A stretch of DNA of 64,000 nucleotides, from contig CM019066.1 of NCBI GenBank assembly GCA_009667805.1, positions 2,790,001-2,854,000 of the forward strand, read 5' to 3'. Positions 1 through 11,520 of this stretch are shown here, in pieces. The notes under the pieces were generated by a model. The model made no database searches and was not told the DNA's origin. It saw nothing but the letters and a program-made list of their open reading frames with translations. Numbering within the stretch: the first letter of the stretch is position 1; every line of letters starts with the position of its first letter. The translations under genes were made by a program, and so were the position numbers. This stretch comes from Leptobrachium leishanense (Eukaryota > Chordata > Amphibia > Anura > Megophryidae).

Positions 1-386
1 CTCATGCACGAATGTGGAAATTCAGCCTAGGGACCTGATACCTCCGATACACCAGGCTCTCATCAAATCCCTGAAACATACAGGAGGGAGGCAGGATGAA
101 AAAATCTCACTGAGAAGTGATCTGTGATGCTCATAGTAATAGCAATAAAGAAAAACACGCACCATGCAGAATACATTCCCGATATAGGTATATAAAAAGA
201 CACTCTGCTATATTCAGTGTCACCTTTTCCCTTTCCTAATTATTGCTTTAAATTATCTATAGATGAATGCATTCATTGGGTTTGCATTGCATTTTCTGGG
301 CCTCTATGTACAACATGGAGCACAAGGCAAACACCAGTGCAAAATCACCATCAAACGATTGGCTAACTGCCGGAAAAAATGTCAAA
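1..386. other. No recognisable feature
   Basis: I see no gene or clear repeat structure here. The short reading frame starting at 263 runs on into the adjacent MITE and is not credible as a gene. Confidence 0.5.
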
Positions 387-389
387 TAA

Positions 390-838
390 GGCTAGGGTCA
401 GACGAGCGCATTTTGTGCGGCCTGGGCATCCGTGCAGCACGGACGTATTTTCTGACTGACGACAAGGTAGTGGCCACACAGTCCGGTTTTTTTCACTGAC
501 GTATTTTTTGACGGATCTAGGAGGGAAAATAAATTTAAATGAAAAAACGTTTTGTCCGTCATTAATGCTGGACGTATAAATGCCGTCCGTCTGACTATGT
601 TCATCACTCACACACAAAGTTATGGGGAAGTTGCAGACATGGCGCACTCCACACGTCCGTTCTAGCAGTATTACGTTCTTGTCTAACCTGCGTCCGTTTG
701 CCGCGTCCGCCATGCATCTGCACTTCTGTGCGGACGTACTTCGTGTGTGGGGCTCCATTGGTCAGAATGCTATGCTGCCACGGACATACAAATGTGCGGC
801 AACACGGACGTGATAACTGCGCTCGTCTGACCCCAGCC
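390..838. mobile_element. PIF/Harbinger-like MITE, copy 1
   Basis: A 449-bp non-autonomous DNA element. The left end GGCTAGGGTCAGACGAGCGC is mirrored at the right end (TGCGCTCGTCTGACCCCAGC plus C). It is flanked by TAA at 387-389 and 839-841, which fits the TWA duplication of PIF/Harbinger transposons. The interior is rich in the word CGGACGTA and has no coding capacity. Related copies lie at 21376-21801, 37582-38008 and 39060-39507, and a more diverged one at 19012-20501. The class is inferred from the duplication and ends only. Confidence 0.8.
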
Positions 839-844
839 TAAAAA

Positions 845-2051
845 TGCCCATGGTCTCTAGTTTGTAGTGCACCAGGAATCATGTCCATGGTCTCTAGTTT
901 GGAGTGCACCTCGGGCATCATGTCCATGGTCTCTAGTTTGGAGTGCACCTCGGGCATCATGTCCATGGTCTCTAGTTTGGAGTGCACCTCGAGCATCATG
1001 TCCATGGTCTCTAGTTTGGAGTGCACCTCGGGCATCATGTCCATGGTCTCTAGTTTGGAGTGCACCTCGGGCATCATGTCCATGGTCTCTAGTTTGGAGT
1101 GCACCTTGGGCATCATGTCCATGGTCTCTAGTTTGGAGTGCACCTCGGGCATCATGTCCATGGTCTCTAGTTAGGAGTGCACCTCGGGCATCATGTCCAT
1201 GGTCTCTAGTTTGGAGTGCACCTCGGGCATCATGTCCATGGTCTCTAGTTTGGAGTGCACCTCGGGCATCATGTCCATGGTCTCTAGTTTGGAGTGCACC
1301 TCAGGCATCATGTCCATGGTCTCTAGTTTGGAGTGCACCTCGGGCATCATGTCCATGGTCTCTAGTTTGGAGTGCACCTCGGGCATCATGTCCATGGTCT
1401 CTAGTTTGGAGTGCACCTCGGGCATCATGTCCATGGTCTCTAGTTTGGAGTGCACCTCGGGCATCATGTCCATGGTCTCTAGTTTGGAGTGCACCTCGGG
1501 CATCATGTCCATGGTCTCTAGTTAGGAGTGCACCTCGGGCATCATGTCCATGGTCTCTAGTTTGGAGTGCACCTCGGGCATCATGTCCATGGTCTCTAGT
1601 TTGGAGTGCACCTCAGGCATCATGTCCATGGTCTCTAGTTTGGAGTGCACCTCAGGCATCATGTCCATGGTCTCTAGTTTGGAGTGCACCTCAGGCATCA
1701 TGTCCATGGTCTCTAGTTTGGAGTGCACCTCAGGCATCATGTCCATGGTCTCTAGTTTGGAGTGCACCTCGGCATCATGTCCATGGTCTCTAGTTTGGAG
1801 TGCACCTCGGGCATCATGTCCATGGTCTCTAGTTTGGAGTGCACCTCAGGCATCATGTCCATGGTCTCTAGTTTGGAGTGCACCTCAGGCATCATGTCCA
1901 TGGTCTCTAGTTTGGAGTGCACCTCGGGCATCATGTCCATGGTCTCTAGTTTGGAGTGCACCTCGGGCATCATGTCCATGGTCTCTAGTTTGGAGTGCAC
2001 CTCGGGCATCATGTCCATGGTCTCTAGTTTGGAGTGCACCTCGGGCATCAT
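845..2051. repeat. 39-bp minisatellite, about 31 units
   Basis: Head-to-tail array of a 39-bp unit containing CCATGGTCTCTAGTTTGGAG and then TGCACCTCGGGCATCATGT. It begins within about 7 bp of the right end of the preceding MITE. The unit is a multiple of three, so long reading frames run through it on both strands; these are repeat artefacts. Units carrying TTAGG in place of TTTGG occur at about 1171 and 1522, exactly nine units apart, suggesting a 351-bp segmental duplication inside the array. One unit near 1770 lacks a single G. Confidence 0.97.
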
Positions 2052-2423
2052 GCCCAGGATTCTAAAACTGTGGAGCCACCCTTAGGATCCCAAATGCAAA
2101 CAAATCTCATTTGGAACCATTGAGGGGGGGGGGTGTCTAATGGGTAGTTTTTACCTAACTTAAATGCCCTGGTATGATGTAATGGGATCCGCTGCATCGC
2201 GCAAGGAATTAAGTGCAGAGTAACAAAACAAATAGTTTTGAAATGAAACGTATCGATTCATTAAGTATCATTTCGTTATGTTAAGTTTTTCGTATTATAT
2301 CGATTCGTATTTCAGAGTGCTTTCAAAATAATGAATCCTGTTTCGGAACTAATTGAATTGCACACATCGAGATTGGACCGCTAACTTTTATTGGTGGTTG
2401 TAATAGACGTAAAGAGCCGTTAG
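2052..2423. other. Unassigned spacer
   Basis: Contains a short G run near 2127 and AT-rich sequence with no gene or repeat that I can identify. Confidence 0.4.
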
Positions 2424-2747
2424 CAGGTCTATTAACTAAAGGGTGAAGCCTGGAGAATTGGCAGGAGAAGAGAACAATCTAGATCAGGGGTCAGCAACCT
2501 TGGCTCCCTGATGTTTTGGGAACTACATTTCCCATGTGGCTCAGTCACCCATTAGGCTAACTGAGCCACATGGGAAATGTAGTTCCCAAAACATCAGTGA
2601 GCCAAGGTTGCTGACCCCTGGTATAGACCAAATAGCCGATTTGGAAAGTGAGATAAATGAGAGAATTGTTCTGGTTCGGCTATTTTGACCTAGAATTTTC
2701 ACTTCTCCAGTCATTCTCCTGACTTCTCCCTTTAGTGAATAGACCTG
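2424..2747. mobile_element. CAGGTCTATT-ended MITE, interrupted
   Basis: Inverted ends CAGGTCTATTAACTAAAGGG (left) and CCCTTTAGTGAATAGACCTG (right), flanked by TAG on both sides. The interior (the caatctagaccaaatagcc region and the gagataaatg segment) is the same as in the CAGGGTTATTC elements at 21.3-22.1 kb and 30.4 kb, so it is a terminal variant of that family. It is split by the hAT hairpin at 2485-2620. Confidence 0.75.
2485..2620. mobile_element. Small hAT-like hairpin MITE nested in 2424-2747
   Basis: A 136-bp near-perfect palindrome with ends CAGGGGTCAGCAACCTTGGC and its complement, including the sequence TGGGAACTACATTTCCCA seen in many hAT MITEs. The flanking octamers ATCTAGAT (2477-2484) and GTATAGAC (2621-2628) are diverged copies of ATCTAGAC, the uninterrupted sequence in sister copies at about 21.93 and 30.42 kb. 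That supports an 8-bp duplication. Confidence 0.8.
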
Positions 2748-3229
2748 TAGGTATCATGTGGGGTTGAAGGGGTGGAGAGAGAGGAATATGTGGGCTTACT
2801 GAGGTGGAAGAACAGGGAAGAATGCTGGGAAGGGACCAATAGTGCTCTCATACTCAACTTAATTCTAGAAATATGGAAAAATGGGTTGTTTGGGGCTTGA
2901 AAATGTATTTTTCCCTGGTCCACGCAAATGATTAGGGTGGTCTTGGATGTCTGCTTGACCTAATTTAATGAGTGACCCGCAGCATATTTGCACAATGTCA
3001 ACCCTGCTCGATATTTTGAACGTGTCCAATTAAAGCAACACAAGAGGAGATCGATGATTTTGTCAAATTGAATCATTATTTCTACAGGCACAGCTGATAC
3101 ATTCTACCGTGGTTCATCTTTTTAATATTCACCAGTGAGTCATTTCTCCCCATATTAGCTCCAGAAAAATAAATAGAGTATTTTGTGTCAACATCATTGT
3201 AAAAATTACAGGAGCAAAGTGCCAGAGCA
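2748..3229. other. Unassigned spacer
   Basis: No gene, tandem repeat or paired termini seen. Confidence 0.4.
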
Positions 3230-3352
3230 CGTCTCCAGTAAGTGTCCTTGGCAAGACACCTAACGGTACATACTCGCCACCCAGGACATACCTGAAAACG
3301 AGAGAAATCTCAATGTATCTTTCCTGGTAAAATACTTTATATAAAAAAAATA
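3230..3352 (+). mobile_element. SINE-like repeat, 3' fragment
   Basis: Contains AAGTGTCCTTGGCAAGACAC followed by the tail GAGAGAAATCTCAATGTATC and CTTCCTGGTAAAATA. The same blocks occur in longer copies at 48160-48757 and around 8305-11870 (opposite strand). Here the 5' part and the middle are missing. Confidence 0.75.
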
Positions 3353-3394
3353 CAAATCTATTGCGTTATGATCTGAGTGCGCACTTACAGTTAC

Positions 3395-3535
3395 AGTTGC
3401 AAGTATTTATAAAGTGCTAACAAGTTCTGTAGCGCTGTACAATGGGTGAAAAAGAATAACAAATATACTGTACTTACAAGTTAAACATACGTAACAGTAG
3501 GAGAGAGGAGCCTGCCCAAGAGCTTACAATCTAAA
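3395..3535. mobile_element. L2-like 3' tail fragment
   Basis: Carries the pieces TATTTATAAAGTGC, GTAGCGCTGTACAA and CTTACAATCT, which resemble the tails (GTAAAGCGCTGTATAA, GGCGCTATATAAAT) following the L2 relic at 46.5 kb. A low-complexity call from short matches. Confidence 0.5.
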
Positions 3536-3567
3536 AGGCCTGATTTAATTCAACATGTGTAATACCC

Positions 3568-4298
3568 CAATAGGGGCTCTATTACATGCTTTGCGCAAAA
3601 AACGCTCGCGTGGTGCGTTAATTTGTGCGCAAAGCATTAAATGTTAACGCGCGTAAATTAACGCTGGTATTACAATCTGAGCGCATTCTTTAATCCGTCA
3701 AAAAATAACGCGCATAAAAAAGACGTGCAAAAACACGCACGCAGTAACGCTGCGTGCAGAAATCGGTGGGCAGACTGATTTTTCACGCGATTCAGCCAAT
3801 CAGAATTAAGAACCACAATTGTCTCCCGTTCAGTTTTTGCGCCTGTCAAAATCAACCTGCGCATGTATGCTGCAGCAATAATTAAAACACGCACAACTTC
3901 TCCATTTTATTGTTTGGGTATGTGTAGAATGTGTAACTATACGTTGCTGTATTTTTTTTGCGCTGGTGTATTTCTGTTCGGCCAGGACCTTCAGATTTGC
4001 CGTTAACACCAGCTTTTAAAAAACGTTAAAATTATGCGCGCAAACGTTGTGTGTTAAAAACTGCGCATAGATTGTAATACCATCCGCGTACCAGCGCACG
4101 AACGCAGTTGCGCTCTTAATGTTGAGTATAGGACGCGCAACGTACATTATGCTCGTGCAGCGTTCGCGCAGGTTCACCCGCGTTAGACGTTATCGCGCAT
4201 TTTTTGCGCGGACATTGTAATACGACGTTCTGCGCAAAGGGTTTCGCCCCTCGCGTTAATGCGTTTTTGTGCAGGCGTTAACGTTTGAGCCCTTGTTG
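3568..4298. mobile_element. CpG- and GTTAAC-rich candidate MITE
   Basis: About 730 bp unusually dense in GCGC, GCGCAAA and GTTAACG words compared with flanking DNA. The ends are weakly inverted: CAATAGGGGCTC on the left, GAGCCCTTGTTG on the right, with CGC-A5 words just inside each end. I could not find a convincing target duplication, so the borders and class are uncertain. The reading frame at 3670-3894 is probably chance. Confidence 0.5.
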
Positions 4299-5173
4299 AT
4301 TAAGGTAAAGTCTTTGAAACTGCTTTTAACTTGAAGCCGGAGACGGATGGCTTCTTCTTTTTTTTCGTTTCCCCCGTGCTTTTATTCTGTCTCCTCTCAC
4401 ATTTTCCACTGCAAGCTGCTGTGACTGTAACACCTAGCGCAGGCTCACAGACCCCGCGGACATCCAGCTACACAGAAACAGATTGGCTTGGTAAAAATAT
4501 GTGTGCGTGTTCTCACCGAACCTGAGAAAATCACACCTACACTTTGTTAAAAGCAGAGAGCAAAAACAATTTATAAGAAAAAAAAACAAAACTGTGGAGC
4601 GTAAATATTCACTTTATGAGTTAAGGGGAAAGAAACCCCATATGGCGTCAGATGATCAGACACAGCGAGACCGAACTTTCTATATGGCAGTTGAACAAAC
4701 TAAGCCTGTTTGGTTGAATCGACACCCTATGTCCTCCAACCTCTCAGAATGGAGGGGGTTAACTATTAACCCCTGCTGACCTCACGTCTTTTACAGTTAA
4801 AGCTAACCATTCAATCCTGGAGAGTCGTCACGACTTCTTTCTTCGCTGTACAGCCTGCATATACATTACGGATGCCTGTGTGTGATAGGAGCTGCATTGT
4901 ATCTGATATATAGCCCTCACTGCAGCCTGCGAGCATCAGATACATTGCTGCTCCTATCACTCCCAGCCATACATGATGTATATGCAGGGCCGTCTTGTTT
5001 AGACTGTAAGCTAGGTAAGGAGGCAGGGAAAGGAGGGGGCGTGGTCACAACACAATTGGGGCGGAGCTAAATTTGATTGTAAACACTGAGTAGTATGGTA
5101 CCAATCTTTGATCTTCGTGGACGTTTTTTTATTTTTTCTGATTAAAGTTTTTCTGGTTGAAGCAATCAAATTG
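4299..5173. repeat. Spacer with fold-back at 4854-4988
   Basis: Most of this stretch is unassigned. At 4854-4988 an imperfect inverted repeat with arms of about 53 bp begins CCTGCATATACATTACGGAT and ends ATGATGTATATGCAGG; the matching inner blocks are GTGATAGGAGC and GCTCCTATCAC. It could be a small fold-back element. No target duplication was identified. Confidence 0.6.
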
Positions 5174-5176
5174 TAT

Positions 5177-6089
5177 AGGGGTTATTCACAGAGAGCCGAT
5201 CTGGCGCCGAAATGTAACCGGACACTGAAATTTTGCATACGGCTACATTTCGGCGCCATTTGGCTATTCTGAGTGCAGGCAGTTCACCAAATGTTGGCGA
5301 ATTGCCTGCACGTACGGTGCCTGTTCGAGGGCAGCGAAATCCCCCATAGAGAAGCAATGCTTTGTCTATTCAGAGAACACAAAACAGCTGAGAAAAGTTG
5401 CCGAAATGCCCTGCTGTTCGGTGGTTTCATTCGACAGATTTATTCAGGCGAATCCCATAGGCTTCAATGTTAAAAATATTCCCGTTTTAAATCAATATCT
5501 ACCAAACCATTTATTATTTTATTCTGCAGTAAAAAGCCTCTTTATTTATAGATCTTTTAGGATCTTTTAGGCAATTTTTGGAATTTTGTTTGCAAACTTT
5601 TTTTCCTTTTCTTTTTTAATAGTTTTTTCTTTTTTCAGTAACAGACCTTATTATTATCATTCATTGGATCTTATAAGTAAATTCCAGGCATTTACGTTCA
5701 GTAGTTTTTTTGCAAACAGCCTTTCAAATTTCAAACTTTCAAGCGTACTGTTTTTTTTTTTTTTCACCTCGTTCGTTTGCGTGTCGGGTTTTTCCGGCGG
5801 CTGCTCTGCGCTGTGATCGGCGGCTAGACGGGTTTCTCCAGCGTGTTCGGCGGGGTTAATCCAACTGTTTCTGTGGGTTTTGGTGAGTGCTTGGTGAGTG
5901 TTCAGCGGGTTTGCAGTGAGTGTTCAGTGTGTTTGCAGACGGTTTTCCCTGCACTACGGGGGGGCCCTGCGGTGCTTGCTGAATACACCGCAAGGTCGGC
6001 GAACTAGGATCGCCAAATCGCCCCGAAGTGCGGGGAGCGAAAAGTCACCGAATGTGCGGTGACTTTTCGAATCTCTTTGAATAACCCTG
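5177..6089. mobile_element. CAGGGTTATTC-family element, long form
   Basis: Ends AGGGGTTATTCACAGAGA (left, first base apparently lost) and CTCTTTGAATAACCCTG (right), flanked by TAT (5174-5176 and 6090-6092). The interior matches the element at 55720-56620 (for example CCAAATGTTGGCGAATTGCC and the TTCTGCAGTAAA module). No transposase is visible. A 3-bp duplication with CAGGG ends does not fit a family I can name confidently. Confidence 0.75.
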
Positions 6090-6240
6090 TATGTGTTTAC
6101 AGTTTTAAATAAAATGTTAAAAATGTAGTAATTCATGTGTATAATGCTCAATACTATTGATAACATGGGGGTAGAATTTGGCCTAGAGGGGTATGATTTG
6201 AACTAGCCCATAATATACCCCAGAGTATAAATTATCCAGG

Positions 6241-7098
6241 CAGTGCTTTTTTTCTGGAAAAATAGGTGGGGGTACTCTACTCTCTCACGTCCGGGGAAAA
6301 ACTGATTATTATGACTATTTTCATGTCCTCATAAACAATAGTTGTAGTTCACTTAAAGGAAGACACTATACAAGGGAACCATATTTTTTTAATACTATGT
6401 TCCTTTAAATGAACTACAACTATTGTTGTAACCCTATGGGGGGGTTATCCACTAAGTGCCTCTGTTGCAAGAAAAATCTGTATAGCAGTGCAGTTAGCTG
6501 GGGTTTTTTGCAACGATGGCACTGAGTGGATGATCCCTTAGCATTTGTGAGCATCACAGCAATGAATCTCAGTTTTGCTGAGTATGTATGAACTCCACAG
6601 CAATAAAACTCACAGTAATGCACAGTGTGTATGAGCTCCACAGCAATGAAACTCAGTTATGCGCAGTGTGTATGAGCTCCACAGCAATAAAACCCACTAC
6701 CACCTTACAGTGCCAGCTCCTCTGATCACACTGCTTGCCTGACAATCCACAGCTCTGGCAGATGTGTGTAAACATGCTGCACCCCCCCCCTCCATGCTGT
6801 TCAAAGTTTCAGCGGCTGCAGAGAGAGGGGGGAGCAGCCCTCCCTTGTCACTTAATGGGGGAGGGGGGTTATCAGTCCCTACATACACTCCTGACAATCG
6901 GAAGCGTTCAGGAGCAACATGAGCTGCCGTGCGCTTCCGATTCTCTGCCTGCCACTGCAGGAGGAGGGAGGAGCATCATGCTCTCTCCTGTTAGTTCTGG
7001 CTGGTGGTAAGGTGCCGGTACCGAGGGATGAGGTGCTGGTACTGAGTGGTGAGGTGCCGGTACTGAGTACCCCGAATACTCCCTGAAAAAAAGCCCTG
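6241..7098. mobile_element. hAT-like element, CAGTGCTTTTTTTC ends
   Basis: Left end CAGTGCTTTTTTTCTGG and right end CCTGAAAAAAAGCCCTG are inverted copies. The flanks TATCCAGG (6233-6240) and AGTCCAGG (7099-7106) agree at six of eight positions, consistent with an aged 8-bp duplication. The interior holds a repeated TATGAGCTCCACAGCAAT motif (6.58-6.69 kb) and the fold-back at 6336-6427. No coding capacity recognised. Confidence 0.7.
6336..6427. repeat. Fold-back with internal TTAA sites
   Basis: Palindrome: ACAATAGTTGTAGTTCAC on the left is mirrored by ATGAACTACAACTATTGT on the right. Between the arms, TTAA at 6353-6356 and 6405-6408 bracket AGGAAGACACTA...ATGTTCCT. It may be a tiny TTAA-site element or simply a hairpin domain of the surrounding hAT. 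Confidence 0.7.
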
Positions 7099-7106
7099 AG
7101 TCCAGG

Positions 7107-8190
7107 CCATAATATATCAGGGTATAATCTAGCCTAGGCCATTATAACCCCTTGTATACTCCAGCCTGGGGGTATACTACAGCCTGTTACATGAAAATCT
7201 CATGCTTGTTCAGTTTTAGGGCCCTATCCACAACTTTTGGGTGTTTCTTATTAGGTTTATGATAAAGATGTATGAAAACGGACTGATTATTACAGCTGCT
7301 AAATAATAGATGCTCCATGTGTGCCCAACCTAATGGGGAACCCTCTTCTAATATAGTGTGTGTCTGTTTACTGGCTGCTCATTCGATTAGCATTGGTAAT
7401 TTGCAGCCTTTTATTATATTTCCAAAAGTTTGCTGTTTTATGGCATTTAAAGTTTTATTTAGGTATTTCTTTTAAAACTTTTATTCATCTTTTGCTATTT
7501 TATCTGTGCTTGTGTTTTTCGGGAAATGTGTTAGTCCTGCGATGCTGTGTGGAACAGTACCAGATTTCAATGAAATTATTGGTTTGACTGTCTGATGCAG
7601 CAATCACAATATCAGAATACCACGCAGGCTATATTTACACAGTGTTGCTGGAATACTAAGGTGTGAATTATTTTCATGCTTTATCCTATTGTGTTTTGTA
7701 CAATATCCGTTACATCTTCTTTAGACACCGCATTGAAGTATTATAACCAGGCCAGACTGGACACTGGGCAACGAGGACAAATGCAGGGCTGCCCAAAAAA
7801 GTCCTCCACTGCCGAATCAGGGCTCCATCATATATTGCAATATTGATACCTTGCAGGTTGTATTTACATTTAGCTCCTGGAAAAAGGAGCGAGGAATTAT
7901 TCTACCATCTGCGGCTCATCTATTCCCATCAATATCTACTTACATAGTAGTCACCAGTCACTCTACCCACGGCCTTGCCACCTGTATGGATTAAAGTCTT
8001 CCCCGGTCTAGACCCAATTACAATAACAAAGAAATTGTATCAAGGTTTCACAAAATTCGCCATCCATCCAATTAGAAGTGGTTTTCAGTTTATGGAAAAA
8101 AGAGAAAAATATTTAGGGCACTATTCCCTTGTGTACGCTAACATTAGCGTACGGATGTGTAAGAGTTATCGCCAGGATAAGTGACTTTAA
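7107..8190. other. Unassigned, probably ordinary intergenic or intronic DNA
   Basis: Reading frames here (for example 7360-7587 and 7975-8184) match nothing I recognise and have no supporting context. No paired termini seen. Confidence 0.4.
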
Positions 8191-8304
8191 TGCATGCAGC
8201 CCCATTTTCTTATCTTTATATAGCGCCACATATCCCACAGCACTTCACAAGATCAGTGCACAAGGTGTTGATACATTGGAATTTCACACATGGATGATGA
8301 CCTG

Positions 8305-8370
8305 ATTCAGGGGGTCTCTGTTCCCAAGGGAAATTACAATCTGTGAGATGTACAAGTATTTTGTGAGGTA
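8305..8370 (-). mobile_element. SINE-like repeat, portion left of the hAT insertion
   Basis: The sequence around GAGATGTACAAGTATTTTGT matches, on the opposite strand, the intact copy near 48477-48540. The same repeat resumes after the 3.1-kb insertion at 11521. A short sequence with TTTATATAGCGCCACA at about 8214 is an L2-like tail piece upstream. Confidence 0.8.
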
Positions 8371-8692
8371 GGCGCATCCAGGGCCGCCATCAGGGCATTA
8401 CGCCCCATACAGCAGTAAGGGGCTTGGTGCCCGGGGGGGCCCGGGCCGCCGGGGTCCCCGCTGGGGCCGCCGGGGCCCCCGCTGGGGCCGCCGCCGGGCC
8501 CCTTGCGCTGTGACTATGATGGCGGCCGCTGCCTGCTGGCGCTGCGCCTCATATCATTTTATTTTCCCTGGTCTGGCCGGGCCGGGGGCGGGCCAAGCAG
8601 CGTGCGTCTACTTCCAAGGCACGCTGCTTTGGCACCGCCCCCAGTCACGTGTGAGACGGCGCACACGTGGGAAAGCTGTGACACCGCGCAGT

Positions 8693-8783
8693 GGAGAAGA
8701 AAGAAGCGGAGAAGAAAGAAGCGGAGAAGAAAGAAGCGGAGAAGAAAGAAGCGGAGAAGAAAGAAGCAAGAAGCGGAGAAGAA
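8693..8783. repeat. 15-bp purine-rich tandem repeat
   Basis: About five units of GAAGAAAGAAGCGGA near the left side of the hAT-like element, all purines on the plus strand except for one C per unit. Confidence 0.95.
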
Positions 8784-8821
8784 CCAGTCCAGGACAGAAG
8801 ACTGTAGCGGCGGGTGAGTAG

Positions 8822-10290
8822 GACGGGGTCAAGACCGGGCCCATCCCCAGGCACCCAGGCCCATCCCGGGGACCGGGCCCAGGCCCATCCCCAGGCACCA
8901 GGGCCTGGGGACCAGCCCAGGCCCATCCCCGGGGTCCAGACAGGGCCCGGGGACCAGACCGGACCCAGGCCCATCCCCAGGGACCAGACCGGGCCCAGGC
9001 CCATCCCGGGGATCAGTCCGGGCCCAGGCCCATCCCCTGGTCCAGGCCCATACCAGGGACCAGACAGGGCCCGGGGACCAGACAGGGCCCGGGCCCATCC
9101 CGGGGCCCGGGCCCAGGCCCATCCCGGGGACCAGGCCCAGGCCCATCCCAGGGACCGGGCCCAGGCCCATCCCGGGGACCGGGCCCAGACCCATCCCGGG
9201 GACCGGGCCCAGACCCATCCCGGGGACCGGGCCCAGACCCATCCCGGGGACCGGACCCAGACCCATCCCGGGGACCGGGCCCAGACCCATCCCCAGGCAC
9301 CGAGACCGGACCCATCCCCAGGCACTGGGACCAGACCGGGCCCAGGCCCATCCCCAGGGACCAGACCAGGCCCAGGCCCATCCCAAGGGACCAGACCGGG
9401 CCCAGGCCCATCCCCAGGGACCAGACCGGGCCCAGGCCCATCCCCAGGGACCAGACCGGGCCCAGGCCCATCCCGGGGATCAGTCCGGGCCCAGGCCCAT
9501 CCCCTGGTCCAGGCCCATACCAGGGACCAGACAGGGCCCGGGGACCAGACAGGGCCCGGGCCCATCCCGGGGCCCGGGCCCAGGCCCATCCCGGGGACCA
9601 GGCCCAGGCCCATCCCAGGGACCGGGCCCAGGCCCATCCCGGGGACCGGGCCCAGACCCATCCCGGGGACCGGGCCCAGACCCATCCCGGGGACCGGGCC
9701 CAGACCCATCCCGGGGACCAGGCCCAGACCCATCCCGGGGACCGGGCCCAGACCCATCCCCAGGCACCGAGACCGGACCCATCCCCAGGCACCGGGACCA
9801 GACCGGGCCCAGGCCCATCCCCAGGGACCAGACCAGGCCCAGGCCCATCCCAAGGGACCAGACCGGGCCCAGGCCCATCCCCAGGGACCAGACCGGGCCC
9901 AGGCCCATCCCCAGGGACCAGACCGGGCCCAGGCCCATCCCCAGGGACCAGACCGGGCCCAGGCCCATCCCCAGGGACCAGACCGGGCCCAGGCCCATCC
10001 CCAGGGACCAGACCGGGCCCAGGCCCATCCCCAGGGACCAGACCGGGCCCAGGCCCACACCCATCCCCAGGGACCAGACCGGGCCCAGGCCCAGGCCCAT
10101 CCCCAGGGACCAGACCGGGCCCAGGCCCATCCCCAGGGACCAGACGGGCCCAGGCCCATCCCCAGGGACCAGGCCCAGGCCCATCCCCAGGGACCAGACC
10201 GGGCCCAGGTCCAGGCCCATCCCCAGGGACCAGACCAGGCCCAGGCCCATCCCCAGGGACCACACTGGGCCCAGGCCCATCCCCAGGGCC
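8822..10290. repeat. GC-rich minisatellite with higher-order structure
   Basis: Variable units of roughly 24-33 bp built from GGGACCAGACCGGGCCCAGG and CCCATCCC. A block starting CAGTCCGGGCCCAGGC recurs at 9014 and 9481, so a segment of about 467 bp was duplicated. Units in 9830-10290 are nearly identical, indicating recent local amplification. GGGCCC and CCCGGG palindromes are very frequent. Confidence 0.95.
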
Positions 10291-11250
10291 CAGACCCCAG
10301 ACCCTAGGGCCCAGACCCCAAGGCCCAGTCCCCAAGGCCCAGTCCCCAAGGCCCAGACCCCAGGGCCCAGTCCCAAGTCCCCAAGGCCCAGACCTCAGTG
10401 CCAAGGCACAGACCCTAGGGCCCAAGGCCCAGTCCCCAAGGCCCAGACCCTAGGGCCCAGTCCCCAAGGCCCAGACCCTAGGGCCCAGACCCCAGACCCC
10501 AGGGCCCAGACCCCAAGGCCCAGTCCAAGGCCCAGACCCTATGGCCCAGACCCAGGGACCAAACCCAAGGCCCAGACCCTAGGGCCCAGACCCTAGGGCC
10601 CAGACCCTAGGGCCCAGTCCCCAAGGCACAGTCCCCAGGGCCCAGACCCCAAGGCCCAAACCCTAGGGCCCAGACTCCAAGGCCCAGTCCCCAAGGCCCA
10701 GACCCCAAGGCCCAGACCCCAAGGCCCAGACCCTAGGGCCCAGACCCAGACCCTAGGGCCCAGACCCAGACCCAGTTCCCAAGGCCCAGACCCCAGGGCC
10801 CAGACCCCAGGGCCCAGACCCCAGACCCCAGGCCAGACTCAGGGCCCAGACCCCAGGCCAGACTCAGGGCCCAGACCCCAGGCCAGACTCAGGGCCCAGA
10901 CCCCAGGCCAGACTAAGGGCCCAGACCCCAGGCCAGACTCAGGGCCCAGACCCCAGGCCAGACTCAGGGCCCAGACCCCAGGCCAGACTCAGGGCCCAGA
11001 CTCAGGGCCCAGACCCCAGGCCAGACTCAGGGCCCAGGGACCAGACCCCCAAGGCCCAAACCGAGGGCCCAGACCCCAGGGCCAAGACCCCAAGGACCAG
11101 ACCCCAGGCCAGACTCAGGGCCTAGACCCCAGGCCAGACTCAGGGTCCAGACCCCAGGGGCCAGACCCGAGGCCCAGCCCAGACCACAAGGCCCAGAGCA
11201 CAGACCCCAAGGCCCAAACCAGACCCAGGGACCAGGCCCAGACCCAAAGG
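10291..11250. repeat. Degenerate GGGCCCAGACCC tandem repeat
   Basis: Continues the previous array with shorter and less regular units of GGGCCCAGACCCTA and AAGGCCCAGACCCC. A more regular sub-block with the unit CCAGGCCAGACTCAGGGC runs through about 10830-11040. Confidence 0.9.
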
Positions 11251-11520
11251 CCATCATATACATCCCATTACTGTGAGATTTATTGCTGTGGATTCTGTGA
11301 TACATTCATACACACCGCACATTACTATGGAGTTTTATTGCTGTGAATTCTGTGATACGCTCATACACACTACACATTACTGGGAGTTTTATTGCTGTGG
11401 TGCTATTTTATGTCCTTTTTTTTTTTGAAGGGGAGAAAAGCTGTTAGAAGTTGATGGAGTGCCGGGGGGGCCCATCGTGAGGTTTAGTAAGGGGCCCCAT
11501 CATTTCTGATGGCTGCCCTG

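Larger units (their letters stand above)
8379..11520. mobile_element. 3.1-kb non-autonomous hAT-like element filled with GC-rich tandem repeats
   Basis: Ends CAGGGCCGCCATCAGGG (left) and complement of CAGGGCAGCCATCAGAAATG (right), with GGGGC blocks further in. The perfect octamer GGCGCATC flanks it at 8371-8378 and 11521-11528. An uninterrupted copy of the same target repeat at 48469-48476 has a single GGCGCATC, which proves the borders. CAGGG termini with an 8-bp duplication are typical of hAT. The interior is almost wholly tandem repeat; no transposase. Long reading frames through it on both strands (Pro/Gly/Ala-rich) are repeat artefacts. Confidence 0.93.

Noticed and set aside
867..1793. 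308-codon frame with repeated CPWSLVWSAPRAS
   Set aside because: Product of the 39-bp tandem repeat; the other frames and the opposite strand are equally open.
845..2051. CRISPR array
   Set aside because: Units are contiguous without unique spacers, and the context is vertebrate-like; no cas genes.
8645..10425. Very long Pro/Gly/Ala/Trp-rich reading frames on both strands (up to about 500 codons)
   Set aside because: They are translations of a GC-rich minisatellite inside a hAT-like element, open in many frames at once and lacking any non-repeat domain.
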